From the NCBI GenBank assembly GCA_017495165.1, contig JAFEII010000014.1, forward strand, positions 1 to 64,000: 64,000 bases of DNA, written 5' to 3'. A program made the translations under genes and the position numbers. Numbering within the stretch: position 1 is the stretch's first letter; every line of letters begins with the position of its first letter. Source of the DNA: Hydromonas sp. Its GTDB lineage: Bacteria; Pseudomonadota; Gammaproteobacteria; Burkholderiales; Burkholderiaceae. The notes under the pieces are model-generated. The model was not told the DNA's origin, searched no databases, and saw only the letters and a list, made by a program, of their open reading frames with translations. Shown here piece after piece: positions 18,792 through 27,177 of the stretch.

Positions 18792-19985
18792 ATGCGGCAG
18801 AATTATTTTTTATCAAGGCGTTACACAAAGGCAGTTGCAAGTGTTGCGGGTTCACTGCTTGCGGTGAGCATGTTGGTTGTTTTGCCTGGCTGTAGCAAGG
18901 CGCAAGATGCGCCAGTGCTTGAGCCAGCAGTCGCGCCAGCGGTACAGGCTGCGCCTGCGTTGGTGACGGGTTTGCCTGATTTTACGCAGTTGGTTGAAAA
19001 AGTCAGCCCAGCGGTGGTGAATATTCGGACTTCTGAGCGGGTTGCGGTGCGGCGTGCCGCAGACTTGCGCCAACATCCGATTTGCGAAGCTTGGCCTGAT
19101 TTGCCTATTTGTGGCTCTTTAAATGAAGCGCCAAGTGCGGCACCGTCAGCCCCAAAAGAGCGGGTTGTGGGCGAAGGTTCGGGTTTTATTTACACCCAAG
19201 ACGGTTATATTTTAACCAATCACCATGTGATTGCGGGTGCCAGCAGCATTTTGGTGACCATGGCGGATAAGCGCGAGTTTCAAGCAAAGCTGATTGGGAG
19301 CGACGAAAAAACCGATGTGGCGGTGCTTAAAATTGAGGCGAGCGGCTTGCCATTTTTGAATGCTGCGGATTCGAGTCAACTCAAAGTGGGGCAGTGGGTG
19401 ATTGCCGCTGGTTCGCCTTTTGGTTTGCAAAATACCATTACCAAAGGCATTATCAGCGCGATTAACCGAGACACGGGCGACTATCAGGCCTTTATCCAAA
19501 CCGATGCAGCGGTGAATAAGGGCAATTCGGGCGGGCCTTTGGTGGATGTTTATGGCAATGTGGTTGGCATCAACAGTCAAATTTTATCTTCAAGTGGCGC
19601 ATTTGCGGGCGTTGCGCTGTCAATCCCCATTAATGACGCGATGCAGGTTGCCAACCAAATTCGCGAAAAAGGGCATGTAACGCGTGGCTATATTGGGGTG
19701 AGTATCCGCAATGTCACCCCTGAAATTGCCAAACAGCTTGGCTTGACTCATTCTGAGGGCGTTTTGATTGCGGGTGTATCCGCCAATGGCGCGGCGGCAA
19801 CGTCAGGCATGCAAACGGGTGATTTGGTTTTTGCGGTCAATGGCAGCCCGATTAAGGACAGTCGCGATTTTGCACGCTTGGTTGGGAATACGCCGCAGGG
19901 TGGTGCGCTCACCATTGAGCTTGAGCGGCAGGCGCGCAATTGGACGGTGCAGGTTGTTGTGGGCGGTGAGTCGGATGCGAAATAA
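18792..19985 (+). CDS. Deg/HtrA-family serine protease with one PDZ domain
   Basis: Envelope trypsin-like protease and chaperone. The 397 residues contain His in NHHVIAG (about 144), Asp in EKTDVAVLK (about 176) and Ser in GNSGG (about 243), then a single PDZ domain (about 300-390). The N-terminus has basic residues, a hydrophobic segment and L-P-G-C, a possible though imperfect lipobox, so it may be tethered rather than soluble. DegP and DegQ have two PDZ domains; one PDZ plus an N-terminal anchor is the DegS/HhoB layout. Between anchor and protease lies an Ala/Pro-rich linker. AAGGGGA precedes the start. DegS-like regulatory proteolysis is possible but no RseA-type partner is nearby. Confidence 0.9.
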   Translation: MRQNYFLSRRYTKAVASVAGSLLAVSMLVVLPGCSKAQDAPVLEPAVAPAVQAAPALVTGLPDFTQLVEKVSPAVVNIRTSERVAVRRAADLRQHPICEAWPDLPICGSLNEAPSAAPSAPKERVVGEGSGFIYTQDGYILTNHHVIAGASSILVTMADKREFQAKLIGSDEKTDVAVLKIEASGLPFLNAADSSQLKVGQWVIAAGSPFGLQNTITKGIISAINRDTGDYQAFIQTDAAVNKGNSGGPLVDVYGNVVGINSQILSSSGAFAGVALSIPINDAMQVANQIREKGHVTRGYIGVSIRNVTPEIAKQLGLTHSEGVLIAGVSANGAAATSGMQTGDLVFAVNGSPIKDSRDFARLVGNTPQGGALTIELERQARNWTVQVVVGGESDAK

Positions 19986-20047
19986 GCGGTGTTTTTTGGA
20001 TTGACTGCTGGTTGTCCCTGACTGCGTTGCACATCTTTGATTTCATT

Positions 20048-20080
20048 AAAAACACGCCCTCGGTTGAGGGCGTGTTTTTT
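20048..20080. terminator. Bidirectional terminator between deg protease and yicC
   Basis: 14-bp perfect stem (20048-20061 with 20066-20079), GGTT loop, A-run and T-run on either side, between convergent genes. Confidence 0.9.
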
Positions 20081-20091
20081 ATTCGCAGTCG

Positions 20092-21042
20092 TTATTCAAT
20101 GTTTTGAACTTGTTCGCGCATTTGTTCAATGATGAATTTTAAATCCATTGCGGCTTGCGTTTGGAGCAGGCTGGCTGATTTTGAGCCCAGCGTGTTGGCT
20201 TCGCGGTTAAATTCTTGCATGAGAAAGTCCAGTTTTTTGCCAACGCCTGCGTTTGAGCCGTTTTGCAAAATGTCCTTGGTGTTGGCGATGTGGCCGTCGA
20301 GTCGGTCGAGCTCTTCAGCCACATCAATTCGCGTGGCCGTGACGCTGGTTTCAAATTTGATGCGCTCAATCAGCTCATCCACAGGGATGGCCGAGGTGGC
20401 GATGGCATTGTCATTTTTTTGGGCGTCCACGGCTTTAAATAAGCGCTCGTTGAGTTTGGCAAATTGTACTTCAAGCAATTTGGGCAAATTGTCTTTTAAG
20501 CCTTTGATAATGAGTGATATTTGAGCGACTTTTTCGGTGAGGGTTTGGCTGAGGTGGGCGCCTTCATTGGCGCGGGCGTTGAGGAATGCCGCCAAGGTTG
20601 ATTGGGCGAGGGTTTGAATGTGCTCAAGGGTGATTTCAGATAAGGCGCTGGCTGCGCCAAGGCTGCTTGGCAGTACGTTGGGCTGCTGTAATAATTGCTG
20701 TACGGTCATGGGTTGCGCGTTTGGCGCGATTTGTAAAATGGCGGTTTGCAATGCCAGGGCGCGTTCAAGCGCGGCTGGGTTGATTTCTACGGCTGATTCG
20801 TTGTTGAGTTGGGCTTGCCAACTGATTTTGCACTCGAGTTTACCGCGTTTGACTTGGGCTGCAATCGCGTCGCGTAATGGCGCTTCAAACGCGGCCAGCT
20901 CGTCAGGGATTTTAAAACTCAAATCTAAGTAGCGGCTGTTGACGCTTTTGAGTTGCATGGTCAAAATGCATTGGGGCAGCGTGAGCGACTCGATGCCAAA
21001 GCCTGTCATGCTGTAAATGGGTGTGCGGTGGGTTGTGCTCAT
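20092..21042 (-). CDS. yicC: YicC-family endoribonuclease
   Basis: 316 residues from ATG at 21040-21042, giving S-M-T-G-F-G near residue 11, the family hallmark at the N-terminus; the frame stays open further upstream but there it would overlap rph. The C-terminal DUF1732 region ends in the typical M-R-E-Q-V-Q-N-I-E. YicC of E. coli is a hexameric endoribonuclease affecting small-RNA stability. It diverges from rph with only about 40 bp between start codons; yicC and rph are divergent neighbours in E. coli as well, so this pairing is conserved. Confidence 0.9.
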   Translation of the reverse strand: MSTTHRTPIYSMTGFGIESLTLPQCILTMQLKSVNSRYLDLSFKIPDELAAFEAPLRDAIAAQVKRGKLECKISWQAQLNNESAVEINPAALERALALQTAILQIAPNAQPMTVQQLLQQPNVLPSSLGAASALSEITLEHIQTLAQSTLAAFLNARANEGAHLSQTLTEKVAQISLIIKGLKDNLPKLLEVQFAKLNERLFKAVDAQKNDNAIATSAIPVDELIERIKFETSVTATRIDVAEELDRLDGHIANTKDILQNGSNAGVGKKLDFLMQEFNREANTLGSKSASLLQTQAAMDLKFIIEQMREQVQNIE

Positions 21043-21081
21043 GTACAATGCCGTTTCTAAAAAATATTTTGAAGGATGCGT

Positions 21082-21804
21082 ATGATACACCGAGCAGATG
21101 GCCGTGTGGCTGACCAATTACGAACCGTTGCCATTGAACGCCAGTACACAAAACATGCCGAAGGCTCTGTTTTAATCAGCTTTGGCGCAACCAAAGTGTT
21201 GTGTACCGCCAGTGTGTTGGATAAAGTGCCGCCGCACAAACGTGGCTCGGGCGAGGGCTGGGTTACCGCTGAGTACGGCATGTTACCACGCGCAACCCAC
21301 ACGCGTTCTGACCGCGAAGCCGCACGCGGCAAACAGTCTGGCCGCACGCAAGAAATTCAACGTCTGATTGGGCGCTCATTGCGCGGGGTGGTTGATTTAA
21401 AACGCTTGGGCGAATTTACCATTCATGTGGATTGCGATGTGATTCAGGCCGATGGCGGGACGCGCACAGCGTCAATCACGGGCGCGTATGTGGCGTTGGC
21501 GGATGCGGTGCAGTTTATGTTGGCGCAAGGCAAAATCACGCAAAGCCCAATCGTGGATGCGATTGCGGCGATTTCGGTGGGCGTGGTGGCTGGCGTGCCG
21601 ATGCTTGATTTGGATTATTCAGAAGACTCAGCGTGCGACACGGATATGAATGTGGTGATGACGGGCGCGGGCGGTTTTGTCGAAATTCAAGGGACGGCCG
21701 AAGGTGCGCCATTTACAGGCGATGAGCTAAATGCTTTGTTGGCCTTGGCGCAAAAAGGCGTGGCGGAATTGGTTGAGGCGCAGAAACGTAGCTTGAAAGG
21801 GTAA
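21082..21804 (+). CDS. rph: Ribonuclease PH
   Basis: Phosphate-dependent 3'-5' exoribonuclease that trims tRNA precursors. The 240 residues show R-A-D-G-R at the N-terminus, the R-S-D-R-E and [15 protein letters not shown] core, and [13 protein letters not shown] use ATG 21082 because GAAGG (21071-21075) is six bases away from it but touches the alternative ATG 21076. The gene is complete, unlike the frameshifted copy of some E. coli K-12 strains. A small membrane-protein gene follows two bases after the stop. Confidence 0.94.
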   Translation: MIHRADGRVADQLRTVAIERQYTKHAEGSVLISFGATKVLCTASVLDKVPPHKRGSGEGWVTAEYGMLPRATHTRSDREAARGKQSGRTQEIQRLIGRSLRGVVDLKRLGEFTIHVDCDVIQADGGTRTASITGAYVALADAVQFMLAQGKITQSPIVDAIAAISVGVVAGVPMLDLDYSEDSACDTDMNVVMTGAGGFVEIQGTAEGAPFTGDELNALLALAQKGVAELVEAQKRSLKG

Positions 21805-21806
21805 AT

Positions 21807-22088
21807 ATGTTAAACCTTCTGATTTTGGTTTTTAGTTTGCTTTTTGCTCTTTCTGCTGCGTTCTTTAGTTATGGTTGCTTGTTTGGTATGGTGGCGCTGC
21901 CGACATTGGTCACAAAAACTTCTCATAAATACGGCATATTGATTACGGGGATGCTCGTTCCTTTTTTTGTGGCTTTTGTCTGTTTGTTCAACTATCAAAA
22001 AACCAAATACGCGTCTGATTTTTTAATAAAAGGGTTGATTGGGTTTATTCTTTCTGGTTTGTTTTTGTGGGGAATATCATCTATTTAA
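21807..22088 (+). CDS. Small integral membrane protein of unknown function
   Basis: 93 residues with three strongly hydrophobic segments (about 1-30, 42-62 and 73-92) separated by short basic loops, and no recognisable family. The ATG lies two bases after the rph stop, and the AAAGGG of the rph 3' end can serve as ribosome site, so it is probably translated from the rph transcript. Base composition is more AT-rich than rph, partly because of the hydrophobic codons. A good terminator follows. No function is suggested. Confidence 0.6.
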   Translation: MLNLLILVFSLLFALSAAFFSYGCLFGMVALPTLVTKTSHKYGILITGMLVPFFVAFVCLFNYQKTKYASDFLIKGLIGFILSGLFLWGISSI

Positions 22089-22107
22089 GTTGAAGTGCTA
22101 TTAAAAG

Positions 22108-22130
22108 AACGGACGATTGTCCGTTTTTTT
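22108..22130 (+). terminator. Terminator closing the rph unit
   Basis: 7-bp perfect stem (22108-22114 with 22119-22125), GATT loop, then a T-run. Confidence 0.8.
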
Positions 22131-22203
22131 AATGGGCAAAACTGGACGAGAGCGCACACAAATTCCACAATATAAAAACCCTGTTCACAAAGTGATAAAC
22201 AAC

Positions 22204-22232
22204 TTGCGGGCAAACCGTGCAGCGCATAGAAT
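22204..22232 (+). promoter_or_regulatory. Sigma-70-type promoter of the pyruvate dehydrogenase operon
   Basis: TTGCGG (22204-22209), a 17-nt spacer and TAGAAT (22227-22232) lie about 90 nt before aceE. No PdhR-type operator was recognised. Confidence 0.55.
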
Positions 22233-22322
22233 GCGACACAATGATTGGGCGAAGTGTTTTTTCGTTCAAGATTTCGGTAAATTTTTGATCAAGATGACAC
22301 TAATTCGTTACAGGAGACTGGC

Positions 22323-24980
22323 ATGACCCAACCGAACCATAATATTGATAATGACGCGCAAGAAACCCAAGAATGGCTTGAGGCACTTGACGGCGTGATT
22401 ACCAACGGCGGCAGCGAGCGCGCCACTTATTTAATCGACAAACAGATTTCATACGCGCGCACACACGGCGTGCATCAAGCATTTAATGCGCAAACGCCTT
22501 ACATCAATACAATTCCTGTTGAGCAACAAGTCCCCATTCCTGGTGACCAAGACATTGAGCACCGCATTCGCTCGTATGTGCGTTGGAATGCGATGGCGAT
22601 GGTGTTACGCGCCAACAAAAACACCAATGTGGGCGGCCATATTGGTTCCTTTCAATCTGCGGCAACTTTGTATGAAGTTGGCTACAACCATTTTTGGCAC
22701 GCGCCGTCAGAATCACACGGCGGCGACTTGGTGTTTTCGCAAGGCCATTGCTCGCCAGGCGTTTACTCGCGTGCGTTCATGTTGGGACGTTTGACTGAGG
22801 CGCAATTGGACTCATTCCGCCAAGAAGTGGATGGCAATGGGATTTCGTCGTATCCGCATCCGTGGTTGATGCCTGATTTTTGGCAATTTCCAACGGTCTC
22901 TATGGGCTTGGGGCCGATTATGGCGATTTACCAAGCCCGTTTTATGCGATACATTCAAGACCGTGGTTTGTTGACAACCGAAGGGCGTAAAGTCTGGGCG
23001 TTTTTGGGCGATGGCGAAACGGATGAGCCTGAATCTTTGGGCGCAATCGGTATGGCTGGGCGTGAAAAATTGGGCAATTTGGTGTTTGTGATTAACTGCA
23101 ATTTGCAGCGCCTTGACGGGCCTGTGCGCGGTAATTCAAGCATTATTCAAGAGCTCGAATCTGAGTTCCGTGGCTCGGGCTGGAATGTGATTAAAGTGAT
23201 TTGGGGCAGCAAATGGGATGCGTTGTTTGCGCGGGATAAAAAGGGCATTTTGATGCAGCGTTTGGGTGAAATCGTCGATGGCGAATACCAAACCATGAAG
23301 TCAAAAAATGGCGCGTATGTGCGCAAAGTGGTCTTTAATACGCCAGAGTTGCAAGCCTTGGTGGCTGATTGGTCAGACGCGGATGTTTGGGATTTAAACC
23401 GTGGCGGTCATGACCCGCACAAAATTTATGCCGCATTTAAAGAAGCGCAAGATGCGACTGACCAGCCAACCTTGATTTTGGCAAAAACCGTCAAAGGTTA
23501 CGGCATGGGTGCATCTGGCGAGGCGCAAAACACGGTGCATCAACAGAAAAAAATGGCGATGGATGATGTGCGTGCGTTCCGCGACCGTTTCCAAATCCCT
23601 GTGTCTGACGAGGACATCGAAAAAACCCCGTATGTAAAATTTGAAGAAGGCTCAAAAGAGCTCGAATACATGCGCGCACGCCGCATGGAATTGGGTGGCT
23701 ATTTGCCGCAGCGCCGCACCAAGTCTGATGTGGCGCTGCAAATTCCACCGCTGGCTGCTTTTGAGCCATTGTTACGCGCCACTGCCGAAGGGCGTGAGAT
23801 TTCTACCACCATGGCGTTTGTGCGCATGCTCAATATCATGCTCAAAGACAAAAACATCAGTAAAAATATTGTACCGATTGTGCCAGATGAGTCGCGCACG
23901 TTTGGTATGGAAGGTTTGTTCCGCCAATTGGGGATTTGGAATCAAGAAGGGCAAAAATACACGCCGCAAGACCATGACCAATTGATGTTCTATAAAGAAG
24001 ACAAACACGGTCAAGTATTGCAAGAAGGCATCAATGAAGCGGGCGCGATGTGCGATTGGATTGCGGCTGCAACGGCGTATTCAACGCACAATGTGCAAAT
24101 GATTCCGTTTTATATTTTCTACTCGATGTTTGGCTTCCAACGGATTGGCGATTTGTGCTGGGCGGCGGGCGATATGCGCGCACGCGGCTTCCTTGTTGGC
24201 GGCACGGCAGGGCGCACGACTTTAAATGGCGAGGGCTTGCAGCACGAAGACGGCCACAGCCATTTGTGGTCTGGTGCCATTCCTAACTGCATCTCATACG
24301 ATCCAACGTTTGCGTATGAAATTGCCGTGATTGTGCAAGACGGCATGCGCCGCATGTACCAAGAGCAAGAAGATGTGTATTACTACTTAACCGTGATGAA
24401 TGAAAATTACACGCATCCCGCGTTGCCTGAAGGCCAAGAGCACAACATCATCAAAGGCATGTACCCATTCAAAGAAACACCGGGTGCGCATGTGCGCTTG
24501 ATGGGTTCAGGCACGATTTTCAATGAAGTGATTGCGGCGGCTGAACTGCTTAAAACCGATTGGAATGTGGATGCCAGTTTGTACGCTTGCCCAAGCTTTA
24601 CAGAGCTTGCGCGTGATGGTGTGGCAGCACAGCGTCGCAACCTGCTTAACCCTACCCAACCCAAAACCTTGTCGCACGTTGAGCAAATATTGGCTGGTTC
24701 AAACAGCCCTGTGATTGTGGCGACTGATTATGTGCGTGCCGTACCAGAGCAAATTCGCGCATTTGTGGCCGCGCCTTATGTGGTGCTGGGCACGGATGGT
24801 TTTGGCCGTTCGGATACGCGTGAAAAGCTGCGTCATTTCTTTGAAGTGAACCGTTATTGGATTGCCGTATCGGCGCTTAAAGCCTTGGCAGATCAAGGGT
24901 TGACGACCAATGAAGTGGTGGCGCAAGCGATAGCGCGCTACAACTTGGACGTGAACAAACCCAACCCAATGACGGTGTAA
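22323..24980 (+). CDS. aceE: Pyruvate dehydrogenase E1, homodimeric type
   Basis: Thiamine-diphosphate enzyme that decarboxylates pyruvate and passes the acetyl group to the lipoyl arms of AceF. The 885 residues match the single-chain E1 of proteobacteria rather than the alpha/beta form. The ThDP motif begins GDGETDEPES (about residue 228) and ends in N-C-N-L-Q. The transketolase-like middle and C-terminal domains are intact. CAGGAG precedes the start. It heads an operon followed by an ABM-type gene, aceF and lpdA. Confidence 0.97.
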   Translation: MTQPNHNIDNDAQETQEWLEALDGVITNGGSERATYLIDKQISYARTHGVHQAFNAQTPYINTIPVEQQVPIPGDQDIEHRIRSYVRWNAMAMVLRANKNTNVGGHIGSFQSAATLYEVGYNHFWHAPSESHGGDLVFSQGHCSPGVYSRAFMLGRLTEAQLDSFRQEVDGNGISSYPHPWLMPDFWQFPTVSMGLGPIMAIYQARFMRYIQDRGLLTTEGRKVWAFLGDGETDEPESLGAIGMAGREKLGNLVFVINCNLQRLDGPVRGNSSIIQELESEFRGSGWNVIKVIWGSKWDALFARDKKGILMQRLGEIVDGEYQTMKSKNGAYVRKVVFNTPELQALVADWSDADVWDLNRGGHDPHKIYAAFKEAQDATDQPTLILAKTVKGYGMGASGEAQNTVHQQKKMAMDDVRAFRDRFQIPVSDEDIEKTPYVKFEEGSKELEYMRARRMELGGYLPQRRTKSDVALQIPPLAAFEPLLRATAEGREISTTMAFVRMLNIMLKDKNISKNIVPIVPDESRTFGMEGLFRQLGIWNQEGQKYTPQDHDQLMFYKEDKHGQVLQEGINEAGAMCDWIAAATAYSTHNVQMIPFYIFYSMFGFQRIGDLCWAAGDMRARGFLVGGTAGRTTLNGEGLQHEDGHSHLWSGAIPNCISYDPTFAYEIAVIVQDGMRRMYQEQEDVYYYLTVMNENYTHPALPEGQEHNIIKGMYPFKETPGAHVRLMGSGTIFNEVIAAAELLKTDWNVDASLYACPSFTELARDGVAAQRRNLLNPTQPKTLSHVEQILAGSNSPVIVATDYVRAVPEQIRAFVAAPYVVLGTDGFGRSDTREKLRHFFEVNRYWIAVSALKALADQGLTTNEVVAQAIARYNLDVNKPNPMTV

Positions 24981-25042
24981 TCAAGTTCGCCATGCCTTAG
25001 TGTGCATGGCGGCAACCACAAATCAATTGATGAGGATATAGC

Positions 25043-25336
25043 ATGAATCAAACATTAAAGGTCATCGCACGACTGCAAGTACAAGATAATCAGGTTGAAG
25101 CAGCATTGGTTGTATTTCAAAAATTACTCCCCCAAGTGCGTCAAGAACAAGGGTGTATTTCATATGTTTTGTTGCAAAATGCGGCACAACCCACGCACTT
25201 TACGTTTGTGGAAGAGTGGAGGGATGAGACCGCCTTGGCCAATCACATGAAAGCCGAACCTTTAACCACTGCATTTACTGTGTTGATGCCGCTGCTCGTT
25301 GCAGAGCCAGAGGTTCAAACTTGTATTGAGGTTTGA
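25043..25336 (+). CDS. ABM-domain protein (putative quinol/antibiotic-biosynthesis monooxygenase fold)
   Basis: 97 residues forming one dimeric alpha-beta barrel (ABM) unit: I-A-R-L at strand one, E-Q-G-C-I-S-Y in the middle, F-V-E-E-W-R-D and then H-M-K-A-E, the usual motif spacing. GAGGA precedes the start. It sits 62 bp after aceE and 45 bp before aceF in the same direction, so it is almost certainly co-transcribed with the pyruvate dehydrogenase genes. Relatives include the quinol monooxygenase YgiN and proteins that detoxify reactive carbonyl compounds; substrate here is unknown. This position inside a pdh operon is not one I recognise as standard. Confidence 0.85.
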   Translation: MNQTLKVIARLQVQDNQVEAALVVFQKLLPQVRQEQGCISYVLLQNAAQPTHFTFVEEWRDETALANHMKAEPLTTAFTVLMPLLVAEPEVQTCIEV

Positions 25337-25381
25337 TTCCATTTTTAGTGCAGCACCATAAATCATTATGAGGAAGAAAAA

Positions 25382-27049
25382 ATGAGTCAACTCATTGAAG
25401 TAAAAGTACCCGACATTGGCGATTACGCCGATGTGCCTGTCATTGAAATTCTCGTCAAAGTTGGCGATACGGTTGCATTAGAGGATTCGCTCGTCACGCT
25501 CGAATCGGACAAAGCCACCATGGATATTCCTGCCTCGGCCGCAGGCGTGGTGCGTGAAATCCGCGTTGCCGTTGGCGATAGAATCGGCGAAGGCGCTGTG
25601 GTTTTGGTTTTGGAGGCAGCCGCTCAAGCGAGTGCGCCAGCAGCTGCCGCAGCCGTTGCGCCAGTTGCGACTGCACCAGCCGCAGAAGTTGCACCCGCAG
25701 CAGAAGTTGCATCGGCCGCGCCCGCACAAACCAGCCAAGTGGTTGAAATCAAAGTGCCAGACATTGGCGACTACCAAGACGTGCCTGTGATTGAAGTGCA
25801 TGTCAAAGTGGGTGACACGGTTGCGCTTGAAGACTCATTGGTCACACTTGAATCAGACAAAGCAACCATGGATATTCCCGCATCTGCCGCTGGCGTGGTG
25901 CGTGAAATCCGCGTTGCCGTTGGCGATAGAATCGGTGAGGGCGCGGTTGTGGTGGTGTTAAACGCCAACCAAAGCGGCGCATCTGTGCCAGCAACCCCAG
26001 CAGCGCCGCAAGCCGCCCAAATCGCAGCACCGCAAGCCGCAGCACCTGTTGCAGCACCTGTGGCCGCTGAATCAAAACCAGCCGCAGCGCCACAACCTCA
26101 AACCGTTGCAACACCTGCCTCAAGCAGCGTTTATGCCTCGCCATCCGTGCGCAAATTTGCGCGCGAATTGGGGGTTGAAATTGGCTTGGTCAAAGGCACT
26201 GGCTTAAAAGGCCGCATCACACCAGATGACGTGCGCGCATTTATTAAATCGGTCATGTCAGGCCAAGTCGCGTTGCGCGGCGCAGCAGCTGGGCAAAGTA
26301 CGGGTTCTGGGATTGGTTTGGATTTATTGCCTTGGCCAAAAGTTGATTTTGCCAAGTTTGGCGAAATCGACGCGCAGCCAATGTCGCGCATCAAGAAAAT
26401 TTCGGGTCAAAACTTGGCACGCAATTGGGTCATGATTCCACACGTCACGGTCAATGAAGATGCAGATGTGACCGAGCTTGAGCAGTTCCGCATCCAAATG
26501 AACAAAGAGCACGAAAAGCAAGGCGTGAAATTCTCCATGCTCGCGTTCATCATTAAAGCGGCGGTGCAGGCGCTGAAAAAATTCCCTGAATTTAACGCTT
26601 CAATTGACGGCGATACGATTATTTACAAAAAATACTTCAACATCGGCTTTGCGGCAGACACGCCGAATGGCTTGGTGGTGCCTGTGATTAAAGACGCGGA
26701 CAAAAAAGGCTTGGTACAAATTGCTTTTGAAATGGCTGATTTGGCCAAACAGGCGCGTGAAGGCAAGCTCAAGTCCGCCGATATGAGCGGCGGTTGCTTT
26801 ACGATTTCATCCTTGGGTGGGATTGGCGGCACATCATTTACACCGATTATCAATGCGCCTGAAGTGGCGATTTTGGGTGTGATGAAATCAACCATGAAGC
26901 CGATTTGGAACGGCACAGAATTTGAGCCGCGCTTAATGTGTCCGCTTTGTTTGTCGTTTGATCATCGTGTGATTGATGGCGCGGCAGCGGCTCGATTTAA
27001 TGCGTATTTTGCCAGCGTATTGGCTGATTTCCGCCGAGCCATGATGTAA
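25382..27049 (+). CDS. aceF: Pyruvate dehydrogenase E2, dihydrolipoamide acetyltransferase
   Basis: Core of the pyruvate dehydrogenase complex. The 555 residues comprise two lipoyl domains (about 1-77 and 121-197, each with D-K-A around the lipoylated Lys near 44 and 160), Ala/Pro-rich linkers, a peripheral-subunit-binding domain (about 250-287) and the acetyltransferase domain ending with DHRVIDGA (catalytic His near 528). The two lipoyl domains share a 44-nt identical stretch (25544-25587 and 25892-25935), which points to recent duplication or gene conversion. It lies between the ABM gene and lpdA. Confidence 0.96.
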   Translation: MSQLIEVKVPDIGDYADVPVIEILVKVGDTVALEDSLVTLESDKATMDIPASAAGVVREIRVAVGDRIGEGAVVLVLEAAAQASAPAAAAAVAPVATAPAAEVAPAAEVASAAPAQTSQVVEIKVPDIGDYQDVPVIEVHVKVGDTVALEDSLVTLESDKATMDIPASAAGVVREIRVAVGDRIGEGAVVVVLNANQSGASVPATPAAPQAAQIAAPQAAAPVAAPVAAESKPAAAPQPQTVATPASSSVYASPSVRKFARELGVEIGLVKGTGLKGRITPDDVRAFIKSVMSGQVALRGAAAGQSTGSGIGLDLLPWPKVDFAKFGEIDAQPMSRIKKISGQNLARNWVMIPHVTVNEDADVTELEQFRIQMNKEHEKQGVKFSMLAFIIKAAVQALKKFPEFNASIDGDTIIYKKYFNIGFAADTPNGLVVPVIKDADKKGLVQIAFEMADLAKQAREGKLKSADMSGGCFTISSLGGIGGTSFTPIINAPEVAILGVMKSTMKPIWNGTEFEPRLMCPLCLSFDHRVIDGAAAARFNAYFASVLADFRRAMM

Positions 27050-27103
27050 TCAACCCGCGCACGTGGTTTTTAAATGACCCGTGCGCCCAAACAAATTTAA
27101 AAG

Positions 27104-27130
27104 CAGCCCGCGTGTGTGGGCTGTTTTATT
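27104..27130 (+). terminator. Hairpin between aceF and lpdA, possible partial terminator
   Basis: Six-base CAGCCC/GGGCTG stem (27104-27109 with 27118-27123) followed by TTTTATT. It may reduce lpdA expression relative to aceEF or end some transcripts. Confidence 0.5.
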
Positions 27131-27177
27131 AAAAACACGATGGTCATTGGTTGCCATTTTAAAAAATAGGAGTTCCC

